From an uncultured Sphingomonas sp. (GTDB taxonomy: Bacteria > Pseudomonadota > Alphaproteobacteria > Sphingomonadales > Sphingomonadaceae), in NCBI RefSeq assembly GCF_913776855.1, contig NZ_CAJYQD010000034.1, positions 62,001-126,000 on the forward strand: a DNA stretch of 64,000 nt. Direction: 5' to 3'. Positions 37,145-46,508 of this stretch are shown here, in pieces. Positions within the stretch are counted from its first letter, which is position 1; every line of letters starts with the position of its first letter. The notes under the pieces were generated by a model. It saw only the letters and a program-made list of their open reading frames with translations, did not search any database and was not told the origin of the DNA. The translations under genes and the position numbers were made by a program.

Positions 37145-38671
37145 CTACACCTTGTACCGGTCGGTCGGGATATGCGCCTCGCTTGCCGCCGCGCTCTTGT
37201 GGAACAGCGCCTTGTCCTCCGGCCGGAATGCCCAGCGCCACAGGATCGCGAAATAGGTAGCCAGGATGATCGGAATGCCGAACAGCATTTCCGCCCATTC
37301 GAACCGCTTAGGCAGTTGCATGATCGCCGACCCGACGATCGTCGCGGTCAGCACCGCCCACAGGAACGCCGGCCGGAAATCGCGCACGCTGTGGCCGAGC
37401 AGCTTCGACAACAGCCCCGACTTGATGACCGACCCCAGCCCGACCGAGATCGACAGCGCCATCGCCGGCCCGACCGCCGCGTAATTCTGCGGCAGGCCCA
37501 GCGCGCGCATCGCGAACACCAGCGCAAAGCTCAACACGACCTGGAACGACAGCAACCCGATCGAGATCATCAGGTTGCGATGCCGCGCGATATAGACCAG
37601 CGCCGCTTCCGACACCGCCCCCTTCGCCGCCAGCACTTCGGCGATCAGCAGGAACGACAGCGCCCCTGCCCCGCTGACGAACTCGCGTCCGACCACGCCC
37701 ATCACCCCCGATGCCGGAATGCTCCCGGCAAGCGCCAGCGCCGCCTGTGCCGTGACGATCCAGAAACCGACCTGCCGCACCTGTCGCGCGACGGCGCCCT
37801 TGTCGTTCGCAGCCAGGCTCTGGGTGATGACCGGGCCCAGCACGGGGTCGAAACTGGTCTTCAGCTTCTGCGGCAGCGATGCCACCTGCTGCGCCATGTA
37901 ATAGATGCCTACGATCGCCGGCCCGAACAACAGCCCCAGGATGAAGCGGTCGACGTTGCGCGTGCCCCATTCGATCGCATCGGCCCCGGCCAGCGGCATG
38001 TTGCGCTTCACCAGCGCCAGCATCGGGCGGAGGTGCGGCGACCAGCCATAGGGCAGGCCATAGCTGCGGATGAACGGCACGATCGACGCGACCAGTGCCG
38101 CCGCCATCGCCAGCACATAGGACATGATCAGGCCGTCGCGCGTCGAATAATAGCTTAAGCCCCACGCCGCGATCGAGATCGTCCACGGCTCCACCACCGC
38201 ACGCGCCGTCACCGCCGCCTTGACGTTCAACCGGTACGCGAGCGCGGCGAGGCTGACATCCGACCACGCGATCGCGAACACGATCAGCGGCAGCAGCCGT
38301 TCGAACCCGATCACTTGGCTGTTCGGGTACATCACCTGCGGGAATACGAACAGCACGGCGCTGGCCGCGACCGACAGGATGAACGCGACGGCCAGCGCGT
38401 CCCACACGACATGCGCGTGCGGCCGGTCGGTTTCGGACAAGGCCTGCGCCAGCCCGCGCTTCAGCCCCAGCGTCGCGATCAGCGCCGCCAGCTCGACCAC
38501 CAGCACCGCCAGCGCGAACCGCCCGACGATTTCCGGACCATAGATGCGCCCGGCGATGAACAGGAACGGCAACCGCGCGACGAGGCGCAGGACAAAGCCG
38601 AACACGTTCGTCCGCCCGCCCTTGGCCAGGGCGGCGATGTCGTCGTTCGGCGGGGTCGGCGCGTCGGTCAT
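37145..38671 (-). CDS. Polysaccharide/lipopolysaccharide flippase-like membrane protein (MATE/Wzx superfamily)
   Basis: A 508-residue protein with about 12-14 hydrophobic helices. It begins 'KGGRTNVFGFVLRLVARLPFLFIAGRIYGPEIVGRFALAVLVVELAAL' and includes 'GTRNVDRFILGLLFGPAIVGIYYMAQQVASLPQKLKTSFDPVLGPVI', the layout of Wzx-type lipid-linked oligosaccharide exporters. No glycosyltransferases lie nearby, so the cargo is unknown. Confidence 0.85.
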   Translation of the reverse strand: MTDAPTPPNDDIAALAKGGRTNVFGFVLRLVARLPFLFIAGRIYGPEIVGRFALAVLVVELAALIATLGLKRGLAQALSETDRPHAHVVWDALAVAFILSVAASAVLFVFPQVMYPNSQVIGFERLLPLIVFAIAWSDVSLAALAYRLNVKAAVTARAVVEPWTISIAAWGLSYYSTRDGLIMSYVLAMAAALVASIVPFIRSYGLPYGWSPHLRPMLALVKRNMPLAGADAIEWGTRNVDRFILGLLFGPAIVGIYYMAQQVASLPQKLKTSFDPVLGPVITQSLAANDKGAVARQVRQVGFWIVTAQAALALAGSIPASGVMGVVGREFVSGAGALSFLLIAEVLAAKGAVSEAALVYIARHRNLMISIGLLSFQVVLSFALVFAMRALGLPQNYAAVGPAMALSISVGLGSVIKSGLLSKLLGHSVRDFRPAFLWAVLTATIVGSAIMQLPKRFEWAEMLFGIPIILATYFAILWRWAFRPEDKALFHKSAAASEAHIPTDRYKV

Positions 38672-38840
38672 GCGACGCGCGAAGGATCGATCATCGCGGC
38701 CTCATACGCGAGGGCGCGCCCGCTCCATAGCCCCCGTTTACGCTTTGGCCGCAGGGTGCGGCTTGCGGGCAACGGTCGGCACGAAACGGAACGATCACGC
38801 GACTGGGCGCTTGGTTCGGCAACAGTCCCGGAGTTGAACC

Positions 38841-39224
38841 ATGAAGGCATTTCCCCTGATCTTCGGCACACTTGTGCTGACGGCCTGCGGTGGGCAGCCC
38901 GCCGCGACCAGCCATCAGACCGATGGCGCGCCGAACCGGCATAGCGACCAGATGCACCTTGCGCCGAACGATTCCGAGGCGACCCGCGCCTACAAGGAAT
39001 CTATGACCGCGATGATGGCTAATGCACCGGCTTTCACCGGCGACGCCGATGCCGACTTCATGCAGCAGATGCGGGTCCACCACGTAGCAGCAGTGGCAAT
39101 GGCGCAAGCCGAACTGGCGCATGGCAAGGACGCGGAGGCGCGCAAGCTGGCGCAGACGGTGATCGACGCCCAACAGCAGGAGATCGCGCAAATCGACCGC
39201 TGGCTACGGGGTAAGGGACGTTAA
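38841..39224 (+). CDS. DUF305 family lipoprotein
   Basis: A 127-residue exported lipoprotein; the lipobox LVLTAC gives Cys16. The mature domain is short DUF305: 'DADFMQQMRVHHVAAVAMAQAELAHGKDAEARKLAQTVIDAQQQEIAQIDRWL'. The paired His and the Met residues suit metal binding; related CopM proteins bind copper. No copper operon is visible next to it. Confidence 0.88.
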   Translation: MKAFPLIFGTLVLTACGGQPAATSHQTDGAPNRHSDQMHLAPNDSEATRAYKESMTAMMANAPAFTGDADADFMQQMRVHHVAAVAMAQAELAHGKDAEARKLAQTVIDAQQQEIAQIDRWLRGKGR

Positions 39225-39245
39225 AGCACTCCCTCCGAACAAATT

Positions 39246-39488
39246 TCAAGGCTTCAAATACCAAACGCTCTTACCGCTTTCCTTTCGCAGGCCCAACTTG
39301 CCTCGCTCGCGAAGCTTTTGAGCAGCCCAGCGCATGTCGTATTGCCAAGAAAAGAAGCCAGGGCCTTCCCTGAGCTGGGGTTCGCGAGAATGCCAAATTT
39401 CTCGAGCGACTTCCTCGATAGCGCCTGAGCCGCCTAACGCACTGAGAGCTTCCAGAACCCAGACTTGGAGCGTTTCACGATAGCCCAT
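39246..39488 (-). CDS. Small winged-helix protein resembling an Mrr N-terminal domain
   Basis: An 80-residue protein with a helix, a turn, and a two-stranded wing ending 'LRKESGKSVWYLKP'. The pattern 'VLEALSALGGSGAIEEVAREIW ... DMRWAAQKLRERGKL' resembles the DNA-binding N-terminal domain of Mrr-type restriction proteins, but no nuclease domain follows. The G+C content is visibly lower than around it, a sign of transfer. Start ATG 39488 (GGGAGAGG upstream) is preferred; ATG 39503 and TTG 39524 are also in frame. It lies 40 bases after polA on the same strand. Confidence 0.65.
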   Translation of the reverse strand: MGYRETLQVWVLEALSALGGSGAIEEVAREIWHSREPQLREGPGFFSWQYDMRWAAQKLRERGKLGLRKESGKSVWYLKP

Positions 39489-39528
39489 GCGCCTCTCCCT
39501 CATCGCGAAGTCGATCCCACTCAAACAC

Positions 39529-42288
39529 TTAGTGCGCCGCGCCCCAGCTTGGTCCCGTCCCGATCTCCACGCCCAGCGGCACCGACAGCTGCGCCACCGG
39601 TTCCGCCGCCGTTTCCATGACCCGCCGGATCACTGGCGTCGCCGCCTCGACCAACCCCTCGGGCAGTTCGAACACCAGTTCGTCGTGGACCTGTAGCAGC
39701 ATCCGCACCTCGCTCAGGCCCGCCTCGGCCAGCGCCGGTCCCATCCGGGCCATCGCCCGCTTGATGATGTCGGCGCTGGTCCCCTGGATCGGGGCGTTGA
39801 TCGCGGCGCGTTCGGCGCCCTGCCGCTCATGCTGCACCTTCGACTGGATGCGCGGGAAATGCGTCTTCCGCCCGAACAGCGTCGTGGTGAAGCCGGTCGT
39901 CCGCACGCTCTGCGTCGTCTCTGCGATATAGCGATTGATGCCGGGGAAGCGGTCGAAATAGCGATCGATCATCGCCTGCGCCTCGTCCGCGCTGACGTCC
40001 AGCCGCCCAGCCAGACCCCAGCGGCTGATGCCATAGAGGATCGCGAAGTTGATCGTCTTGGCCCGTCCGCGCGTGTCGCGGTTCACCTCGCCGAACAGCT
40101 CCTGCGCGGTAATGCTGTGAATGTCGTCGCCCCGCGCGAACGCCTCGCGCAGCTGCGGCACGTCGGCGATATGCGCCGCCAGCCGCAGTTCGATCTGCGA
40201 ATAATCGGCCGCGAGGATCACGTTGCCCGGCTCGGCCACGAACGCATCGCGGATCTGCCGCCCGACTTCGGTGCGGATCGGGATGTTCTGGAGGTTCGGA
40301 TCGGTCGAAGACAGCCGCCCCGTCTGCGCCCCGGTCAGGCTGTAGCTGGTATGCACCCGCCCGGTCGCGGGATTGATCTGCGCCTGTAACGCATCGGTAT
40401 AGGTGCTTTTCAGCTTCGACAGCTGGCGCCAGTCCAATACCTTCGCCGCGATCGCGGCGCCGGGCGAATCCTTGTCGGCGGCAATCCGCTCCAGTTCGTT
40501 GACGTCGGTCGAATAGACGCCCGACTTGCCCTTGCGCCCGCCCTTGATCCCCATCGTCACGAACAGCACGTCGCCCAATTGCTTGGGCGAACCGATGGTG
40601 AACCTGGTGCCCGCCAGTTCGTGGATTTCGGTTTCCAGCGCGGCGATGCGGGCGGAGAAATCCTCCGACAACTTGGCCAGCACGCCCGCATCCACCTTGA
40701 TCCCGGCCTGCTCCATGTCGGCGATCACGCGTACCAGCGGACGGTCGACCATCTCGTACACCCTGGTCGCCTGTTCATAGGGCAGGCGCGGCTTGAACCG
40801 CCGCCACAGCCGCAGCGTCACATCGGCATCCTCGGCGGCATAGCGGGTGGCGGTCTTCAGGTCGATCTCGCCAAAGCCGACCTGCTTCTTCCCCGTCCCC
40901 ACCACGTCCTTGTACGCGATGCAGCTATGCTGGAGGTGCGTCGCCGCCAGTTCGTCCATGCCATGCCCGTGCAGCCCGGCGTCGAGCGCGAAGCTCATCA
41001 CGATCGTGTCGTCATAGGGCGCAACCGCCAGCCCGGCCCGCGCCAGCACGATCATGTCGTATTTCAGATTGTGGCCGATCTTCAGGACGCTTTCGTCCTC
41101 GAACAGCGGCTTCAGCGTCGCCAGCACCGCCTCGCGCGGCAACTGTTCCGGCTTTTCGGCGAACATGTCGGTGCCGCCATGACCGATCGGCACATAGCAC
41201 GCCCGGTTCGGCGCCACGCCCAAGCTGACGCCCACCAGTTCGGCGCGCGTCGCGTCCAGCCCGGTCGTCTCGGTATCGATCGCAACCCAACCCTGCGCCC
41301 GCGCTTCCGTCACCCAACGGTCGAGCGATTCTTGCGTCACCACCGTCTCATAAGCGTCGTGATCGCACGCCGGTTCATCGTCCTGCGCGACCGGCGCGGC
41401 GGGGGTCTCGACCCGCACATCGGCGACGCTACCCAGCTTGTTCAGCAGCGTGCGGAACCCGTGATGCTCCAGGAACGCCCGCAGCGGCGCCTCCGGAATC
41501 CCCTGCAATGCCAGCGCGTCGAGCGGTTCGGGCAGGCCGCCATCGCATTTCAGCGTCACCAGCACCTTCGACAACCGCGCATTGTCGGCATGGTCGATCA
41601 GATTGTCGCGCAGCTTGCCCTTCTTCATGGTCGAAGCGGCGGCCAGCACCGCCTCCAGATTGCCATGCTCGTTGATGAGCTTGGCCGCCGTCTTCGGCCC
41701 GACACCCGGCACGCCGGGGACGTTATCGACGCTGTCGCCCATCAACGCGAGAACATCGCCCAGCTTGTCCGGCGTCACGCCGAACTTCTCGACGACATGC
41801 TCCGGCCCCAGCGTCCGGTTGTTCATCGTGTCGAGCATGTCGACCGACGGATCGGTCATCAGCTGCATCAGGTCCTTGTCGGCGCTGACGATCGTCACCG
41901 CCCAACCCTGCGCCAGCGCCGCCTGGGTATAGCAGGCGATGATGTCGTCGGCCTCCAGCCCCTCCTCTTCGATGCACGGCAGGCTGAACGCCCGCGTCGC
42001 GTCGCGGATCATCGGGAACTGCGGCACCAGGTCTTCGGGCGGCGGCGGCCGATGCGCCTTATACTGGTCATACAGGTCGTTGCGGAACGTCTTCGACGAC
42101 TTGTCGAGGATGACCGCCATATGCGTCGGCCCGTCCGCCTTGTGCAGCGCATCCGCCAGCTTCCACAGCATCGACGTATAGCCATAGACCGCGCCCACCG
42201 GCTCGCCATGGACGTTGGTCAGCGGCGGCAGCCGGTGATAGGCGCGAAAGATATAGCCGGAGCCGTCGACGAGATAGAGATGAGGCAT
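39529..42288 (-). CDS. polA: DNA polymerase I
   Basis: Repair and gap-filling polymerase of 919 residues. The N-terminal 5'-nuclease domain (1-290) starts 'HLYLVDGSGYIFRAYHRLPPL'. The 3'-5' proofreading domain is intact ('VAIDTETTGLD', 'KIGHNLKYDMIVL'), and the polymerase domain carries motif A 'AADYSQIELRLAAHI' and motif C 'LLQVHDELVFELPE'. The start at 42288 fits the family; nine extra in-frame codons upstream are unlikely. It is divergent from the chromate transporter. Confidence 0.97.
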   Translation of the reverse strand: MPHLYLVDGSGYIFRAYHRLPPLTNVHGEPVGAVYGYTSMLWKLADALHKADGPTHMAVILDKSSKTFRNDLYDQYKAHRPPPPEDLVPQFPMIRDATRAFSLPCIEEEGLEADDIIACYTQAALAQGWAVTIVSADKDLMQLMTDPSVDMLDTMNNRTLGPEHVVEKFGVTPDKLGDVLALMGDSVDNVPGVPGVGPKTAAKLINEHGNLEAVLAAASTMKKGKLRDNLIDHADNARLSKVLVTLKCDGGLPEPLDALALQGIPEAPLRAFLEHHGFRTLLNKLGSVADVRVETPAAPVAQDDEPACDHDAYETVVTQESLDRWVTEARAQGWVAIDTETTGLDATRAELVGVSLGVAPNRACYVPIGHGGTDMFAEKPEQLPREAVLATLKPLFEDESVLKIGHNLKYDMIVLARAGLAVAPYDDTIVMSFALDAGLHGHGMDELAATHLQHSCIAYKDVVGTGKKQVGFGEIDLKTATRYAAEDADVTLRLWRRFKPRLPYEQATRVYEMVDRPLVRVIADMEQAGIKVDAGVLAKLSEDFSARIAALETEIHELAGTRFTIGSPKQLGDVLFVTMGIKGGRKGKSGVYSTDVNELERIAADKDSPGAAIAAKVLDWRQLSKLKSTYTDALQAQINPATGRVHTSYSLTGAQTGRLSSTDPNLQNIPIRTEVGRQIRDAFVAEPGNVILAADYSQIELRLAAHIADVPQLREAFARGDDIHSITAQELFGEVNRDTRGRAKTINFAILYGISRWGLAGRLDVSADEAQAMIDRYFDRFPGINRYIAETTQSVRTTGFTTTLFGRKTHFPRIQSKVQHERQGAERAAINAPIQGTSADIIKRAMARMGPALAEAGLSEVRMLLQVHDELVFELPEGLVEAATPVIRRVMETAAEPVAQLSVPLGVEIGTGPSWGAAH

Positions 42289-42459
42289 GGGCGGGGGATA
42301 GCAGCGCCAAGCCACGCGCGCGAGGGGGGACCGGCTTGACTTCGCACGGTGGCGCGGGCCAGATTTGTCGCACGGGCTGGCGCGGACGCCCGTTCAGGCG
42401 GCCCACCGCCCAAGTTCCGCTCCGTCGGCCGCTCGTCACGGCCCCTAGGAGCGCACCCC

Positions 42460-43638
42460 ATGGAAACCACCCCGCCCCGTCCCCCCGCCCTGTCGCTTCT
42501 TGCGCTGTTCGGCAAATTCCTTGGCTTCGGCTGCCTCGCCTTTGGCGGGCCGGTCGCGCAGATCGCGATGCTGCGGCAGTCGCTGGTCGAGGAGGAACGC
42601 TGGATCGACAAGGCGCGGTTCAACCGGCTGCTGGCGGTGCTGCAAATCCTGCCGGGGCCGGAGGCGCACGAACTCTGCGTCCATTTCGGCGTGCTGGCGC
42701 GCGGGCGGATCGGCGGACTGCTCGCCGGGCTGGGGTTCATGCTGCCCGGCTTCTCCCTGATGCTGCTGGTCGGCTGGCTGTATGTCACGGTGGTACAGGG
42801 CAGCGTCGCCATGGGCGGCCTGCTGCTGGGCATCCAGATCGCGATCCTTGCCGTGATCCTGCGCGCGGTCGTGCGGATCGGGCAGCATGTCGTCGAGGAC
42901 CGGCTGCTGGCCGTTGTCGCGTTGGTGGCAGCAGGAGCGACGTTGGTGAATGTCCCGTTCTGGATACCGTTGCTGGTCGGCGGCGGCGTCTATGCGGCAA
43001 AGGATCGACCGGTCGCAGCCATCGCGATCGGCCTGACCGGCATCGCCACCGCCGTCGCCGCACTGACGATGTCCCCATCCGCCCCGGTCGCCTCCGCAGC
43101 AGCGCCGCTGACCGTCTTCGCGCTGTTCGTTGCGGGATTAAAGGGCGGGCTGCTGACCTTCGGCGGGGCCTATACCGCGATTCCCTATGTCCGCGCCGAC
43201 ACGGTCGGGCGCGGCTGGATCGGCGATGCCGCGTTCCTCGACGGGGTCGCCTTCGCCAACGTCATCCCAGCGCCGCTGGTCATCTTCGCCACCTTCGTCG
43301 GCTATGTCGCCGCCGGCGTCGTCGGCGCGCTCGCCATCACGCTCGGCATGTTCCTGCCCGCCTTCGCCTTTTCGCTCCTCTTCTTCGAACGGCTGGAGCG
43401 GATCGTCGACGCGCCGTCGCTCCGCCACGCGCTGACCGGCGTGGCGGCGGCAGTCGTCGGCATCATCGGCGCGACCTTCGTACAGTTGGGCGCGGCGACC
43501 GGCGGGCGGGTTGAGGCGCCGCCGATTGCCATCGTCCTGTTCGTCGTGGCGTCGTTGATGGCATGGCGGTTGCGGGGCGGCTGGGTGACGCCGGTAATCG
43601 TCGGTGTCGGCGCAGCGATCGGGTGGGCCGGGTTCTGA
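42460..43638 (+). CDS. chrA: Chromate efflux transporter, two-domain type
   Basis: A 392-residue inner membrane protein made of two homologous CHR domains. The first has 'GFGCLAFGGPVAQIAML' and 'QILPGPEAHELCVHFG'; the second 'KGGLLTFGGAYTAIPYVR' and 'FANVIPAPLVIFATFVGY'. The ATG at 42460 follows AGGAG (42447-42451). No chrB regulator is next to it, so chromate as substrate is a family-based call. Confidence 0.92.
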   Translation: METTPPRPPALSLLALFGKFLGFGCLAFGGPVAQIAMLRQSLVEEERWIDKARFNRLLAVLQILPGPEAHELCVHFGVLARGRIGGLLAGLGFMLPGFSLMLLVGWLYVTVVQGSVAMGGLLLGIQIAILAVILRAVVRIGQHVVEDRLLAVVALVAAGATLVNVPFWIPLLVGGGVYAAKDRPVAAIAIGLTGIATAVAALTMSPSAPVASAAAPLTVFALFVAGLKGGLLTFGGAYTAIPYVRADTVGRGWIGDAAFLDGVAFANVIPAPLVIFATFVGYVAAGVVGALAITLGMFLPAFAFSLLFFERLERIVDAPSLRHALTGVAAAVVGIIGATFVQLGAATGGRVEAPPIAIVLFVVASLMAWRLRGGWVTPVIVGVGAAIGWAGF

Positions 43639-43670
43639 CGATCGTGCGCATCAATATGGAGCGAAGGGTC

Positions 43671-44180
43671 ATGCGATGGCTCGTTTGTGTTGCGCTGGCG
43701 CTCTTGACCGGCTGCGGCCCCAGCGGCCCCGTGCCGCCCGATGCCTATGCCCGACTGCTCGACCGGACGCACGCCCGCTTCCCCATCTTCAAATCGCCCT
43801 ACACGCTGCGCGTGCATGACGGGCGACGATTGCCGGATCGCGACTGCCTGCGGTTCGATCCGCCCCGGCGCTGGTCCGGTGTCATCGTTCACGACGAGAT
43901 GACTGGCAGTCGTTTCTTTCCCGGACGATCACGTGGGACGCGGTGGAACCCACGGCTGCCGGCCTACCTCGTCGCCGACCTGCCGATGGTGACCGGGTGC
44001 CAAAGCCCGTTGTGCCGACCATTCGACCCCGATGGTTCATCACCGCACTCGCTCGCCTTTGCGGTCGAGTTCGTGGGTTCGCGCACCACGATCGGCGGTC
44101 GATATGGGCACATGGGCATGTTCGGCCACGAAATCCTGGTCGACCGTATGATCCGTCAACGCTCCGTTCCCAATCCGTAG
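43671..44180 (+). CDS. Hypothetical lipoprotein
   Basis: A 169-residue exported protein. The signal ends with the lipobox LALLTGC. The mature part has 'SPYTLRVHDGRRLPDRDCLRFDPPRRWSG' and ends in a Gly/His-rich 'RYGHMGMFGHEILVDRMIRQR'; two further cysteines could form a disulfide. The ATG at 43671 with AAGGG upstream is preferred to ATG 43656. It follows chrA by about 30 bases, so the two may be co-transcribed. No family recognised. Confidence 0.75.
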   Translation: MRWLVCVALALLTGCGPSGPVPPDAYARLLDRTHARFPIFKSPYTLRVHDGRRLPDRDCLRFDPPRRWSGVIVHDEMTGSRFFPGRSRGTRWNPRLPAYLVADLPMVTGCQSPLCRPFDPDGSSPHSLAFAVEFVGSRTTIGGRYGHMGMFGHEILVDRMIRQRSVPNP

Positions 44181-44191
44181 CGCACGCGAAA

Positions 44192-44226
44192 CGGCCCCGG
44201 AATCGCTTCCGGGGCCGCTCTCGTTT
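44192..44226. terminator. Bidirectional terminator between the lipoprotein gene and typA
   Basis: An 11-bp perfect stem (44192-44202 with 44207-44217) around a TCGC loop, followed by CTCTCGTTTT on the plus strand. A second perfect hairpin, 44236-44254, lies between it and the typA stop. Confidence 0.8.
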
Positions 44227-44310
44227 TAGTGGCCCGACGTGGCAAAGCCACGTCGTCGGTCCTCACCTGCGCGAGGCCGGCCGGGCGAGCCTTGTTCGGC
44301 TCGGCGCAGC

Positions 44311-46152
44311 TTACGCTGCAGCCTTCGCCCGGCTCGCCTTCTTCCGCTCGTGCGGATCGAGGTGGCGCTTGCGCAGACGGATGTTCTTCGGCGTCACCTC
44401 GACCATCTCGTCATCGTCGATATAGGCGATCGCCTGTTCCAGCGTCATCTTCTTCGGCGGGGTCAGGCGGATCGCGTCGTCCTTGCCGCCCGATGCGCGG
44501 AAGTTGGTCAGCTGCTTCGCCTTCATCGGATTGACCTCGAGGTCGTCCGTCTTGGCGTTCTCGCCGATGATCATGCCTTCATACAGCGCTTCGCCGTGGC
44601 CGACGAACAGGATGCCGCGCTCCTCGAGCGGACCGAGCGCATAGCCCTGCGCTTCGCCGGCGCCGTTCGAGATCAGCACGCCGTTCTTGCGGCCTTCGAT
44701 CTGGCCCTTGTGCGGACCGTACTTCTCGAACAGCCGATTCATGATCCCGGTGCCGCGCGTGTCCGACAGGAACTCGCCGTGATAGCCGATCAGGCCGCGC
44801 GACGGTGCCGAGAAAGTGATGCGCGTCTTGCCGCCACCCGACGGGCGCATATCGGTCATTTCCGCCTTGCGCTGGTTCATCTTGTCGACGACCGTGCCCG
44901 AGAACTCTTCGTCCACGTCGATCACGACGGTTTCGTACGGCTCGGTCTTGCCGCCATTCTCGTCCTCGCCGAACAGCACGCGCGGACGCGAAATGCCCAG
45001 TTCGAAGCCTTCGCGGCGCATCGTTTCGATCAGCACGCCCAGCTGCAATTCGCCGCGGCCGGCGACTTCGTAGCTGTCGCGATCCGACGCTTCGGTCACC
45101 TTCACGGCGACGTTCGATTCGGCTTCGCGGAACAGGCGGTCGCGGATCATGCGCGACGTCACCTTGCTGCCTTCGCGACCCGCCATCGGCGAATCGTTCA
45201 CCGCGAAGCGCATCGACAGCGTCGGCGGATCGATCGGCTGTGCGTGCAGCGGCTCGGTAACCTGCGGGTCGCAGATGGTGTTGGCGACGGTCGCGACGGT
45301 CAGGCCGGCCAGCGAGATGATGTCGCCCGCCTTCGCTTCCTCGACCGGCACGCGCTCGAGGCCACGGAACGACATGATCTTCGACGCGCGGCCGGTTTCT
45401 ATCACGTTGCCGTCATTATCCAGCGCGTGGATCGGCTGGTTCAGCTTCACCGTGCCCGAATTGACGCGGCCGGTCAGGATGCGGCCGAGGACGTTGTCGC
45501 GGTCGAGCAGCGTCACCAGGAAGGTGAACGGCGCATCGACGTCGAGGCTGGGCGGCGGAACGTGCGAAACGATCGTTTCGAACATCGGCTGCAGCGTGCC
45601 TTCGCGCGCGTCCATGTCGGTCGAGGCATAGCCGTTGCGGCCCGACGCATAGAGCACCGGGAAATCGAGCTGTTCGTCATTGGCGTCGAGCGACACGAAC
45701 AGGTCGAACACTTCGTCCAGCACTTCCTGGATACGCGCGTCGCTGCGGTCGACCTTGTTGACCACGACGATCGGCTTCAGGCCGAGCGCCAGCGCCTTGC
45801 CGGTCACGAACTTCGTCTGCGGCATCGCGCCTTCCGACGAATCGACCAGGAGCACGACGCCGTCGACCATCGACAGGATGCGCTCGACTTCACCGCCGAA
45901 ATCGGCGTGGCCCGGCGTGTCGACGATGTTGATCCGCACCGGTTCGCCACCTGCCGGCGGCACCCATTCGACCGAGGTCGGCTTGGCGAGAATCGTGATC
46001 CCGCGTTCCTTTTCGAGGTCGTTCGAGTCCATCGCGCGTTCCTCGACGCGCTGGTTGTCGCGGAACGTGCCGGACTGACGGAACAACTGATCGACGAGCG
46101 TGGTTTTGCCGTGATCGACGTGGGCGATGATCGCCACGTTGCGGAGGCTCAT
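44311..46152 (-). CDS. typA: Ribosome-associated translational GTPase TypA/BipA
   Basis: A 613-residue GTPase of the EF-G/LepA class involved in ribosome assembly and stress adaptation. It has G1 'AHVDHGKTT', 'DTPGHADFGGEV' and 'NKVDR', then domain 2, and the TypA-specific C-terminal part with 'SRGLIGYHGEFLSDTRGTGIMNRLFEKYGPHKG'. The C-terminus ends in a basic helix. Length matches the family (about 605). Confidence 0.97.
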   Translation of the reverse strand: MSLRNVAIIAHVDHGKTTLVDQLFRQSGTFRDNQRVEERAMDSNDLEKERGITILAKPTSVEWVPPAGGEPVRINIVDTPGHADFGGEVERILSMVDGVVLLVDSSEGAMPQTKFVTGKALALGLKPIVVVNKVDRSDARIQEVLDEVFDLFVSLDANDEQLDFPVLYASGRNGYASTDMDAREGTLQPMFETIVSHVPPPSLDVDAPFTFLVTLLDRDNVLGRILTGRVNSGTVKLNQPIHALDNDGNVIETGRASKIMSFRGLERVPVEEAKAGDIISLAGLTVATVANTICDPQVTEPLHAQPIDPPTLSMRFAVNDSPMAGREGSKVTSRMIRDRLFREAESNVAVKVTEASDRDSYEVAGRGELQLGVLIETMRREGFELGISRPRVLFGEDENGGKTEPYETVVIDVDEEFSGTVVDKMNQRKAEMTDMRPSGGGKTRITFSAPSRGLIGYHGEFLSDTRGTGIMNRLFEKYGPHKGQIEGRKNGVLISNGAGEAQGYALGPLEERGILFVGHGEALYEGMIIGENAKTDDLEVNPMKAKQLTNFRASGGKDDAIRLTPPKKMTLEQAIAYIDDDEMVEVTPKNIRLRKRHLDPHERKKASRAKAAA

Positions 46153-46275
46153 GGTGTTTCCTGGATACTGCGGGAGTGCAATTGGCCGCGCGCTTAGCGT
46201 ATTTCATGCGAAACCGGAAGTCCCCCCTTTGCTGCATTGCGGCAGGCGCGCGGGCCCACGAAAGAAGAAACTTTG

Positions 46276-46415
46276 TTCACGCGGAGGCGCGGAGGAATTG
46301 CGTCAGGCACCCCCTTGCCCGCGAAGCGGGCTCGCCCTTCGGGTACAGCCAGCGCAGACGTCTCCCGGTCGCAAGCGCCCTCAGCGAAGGTAATCTCTCC
46401 GCGCCTCCGCGTGAA
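46276..46415. repeat. Element bounded by 19-bp perfect inverted repeats, family D
   Basis: TTCACGCGGAGGCGCGGAG at 46276-46294 is exactly inverted at 46397-46415. The interior of about 100 bases contains the small hairpin CCCGCGAAGCGGG and no reading frame of note. It lies in the 356-base gap between the divergent typA and telA genes, the only thing of note in that gap. The layout resembles a MITE-like cassette, but no target duplication was found. Confidence 0.7.
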
Positions 46416-46508
46416 CCAAATTCCTCCTTCTAACTGTATTATTCCAACAGCACACTTGAACCTCCCCCCGTTCCCCGCCATCAATGGGACAAGACCGTTG
46501 GAGGATGT

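Noticed and set aside
38780..38840. EcfG promoter before the DUF305 lipoprotein
   Set aside because: GGAAC is present but the next GTT is about 21 bases away, too far for the consensus spacing.
39246..43638. Restriction or defence island around the Mrr-like gene
   Set aside because: Its neighbours are polA, a DUF305 lipoprotein and a chromate transporter; no nuclease, methylase or integrase is present.
44239..46197. A 652-codon open frame antisense to typA
   Set aside because: The minus-strand product is an unmistakable TypA GTPase; the plus frame has no recognisable features.
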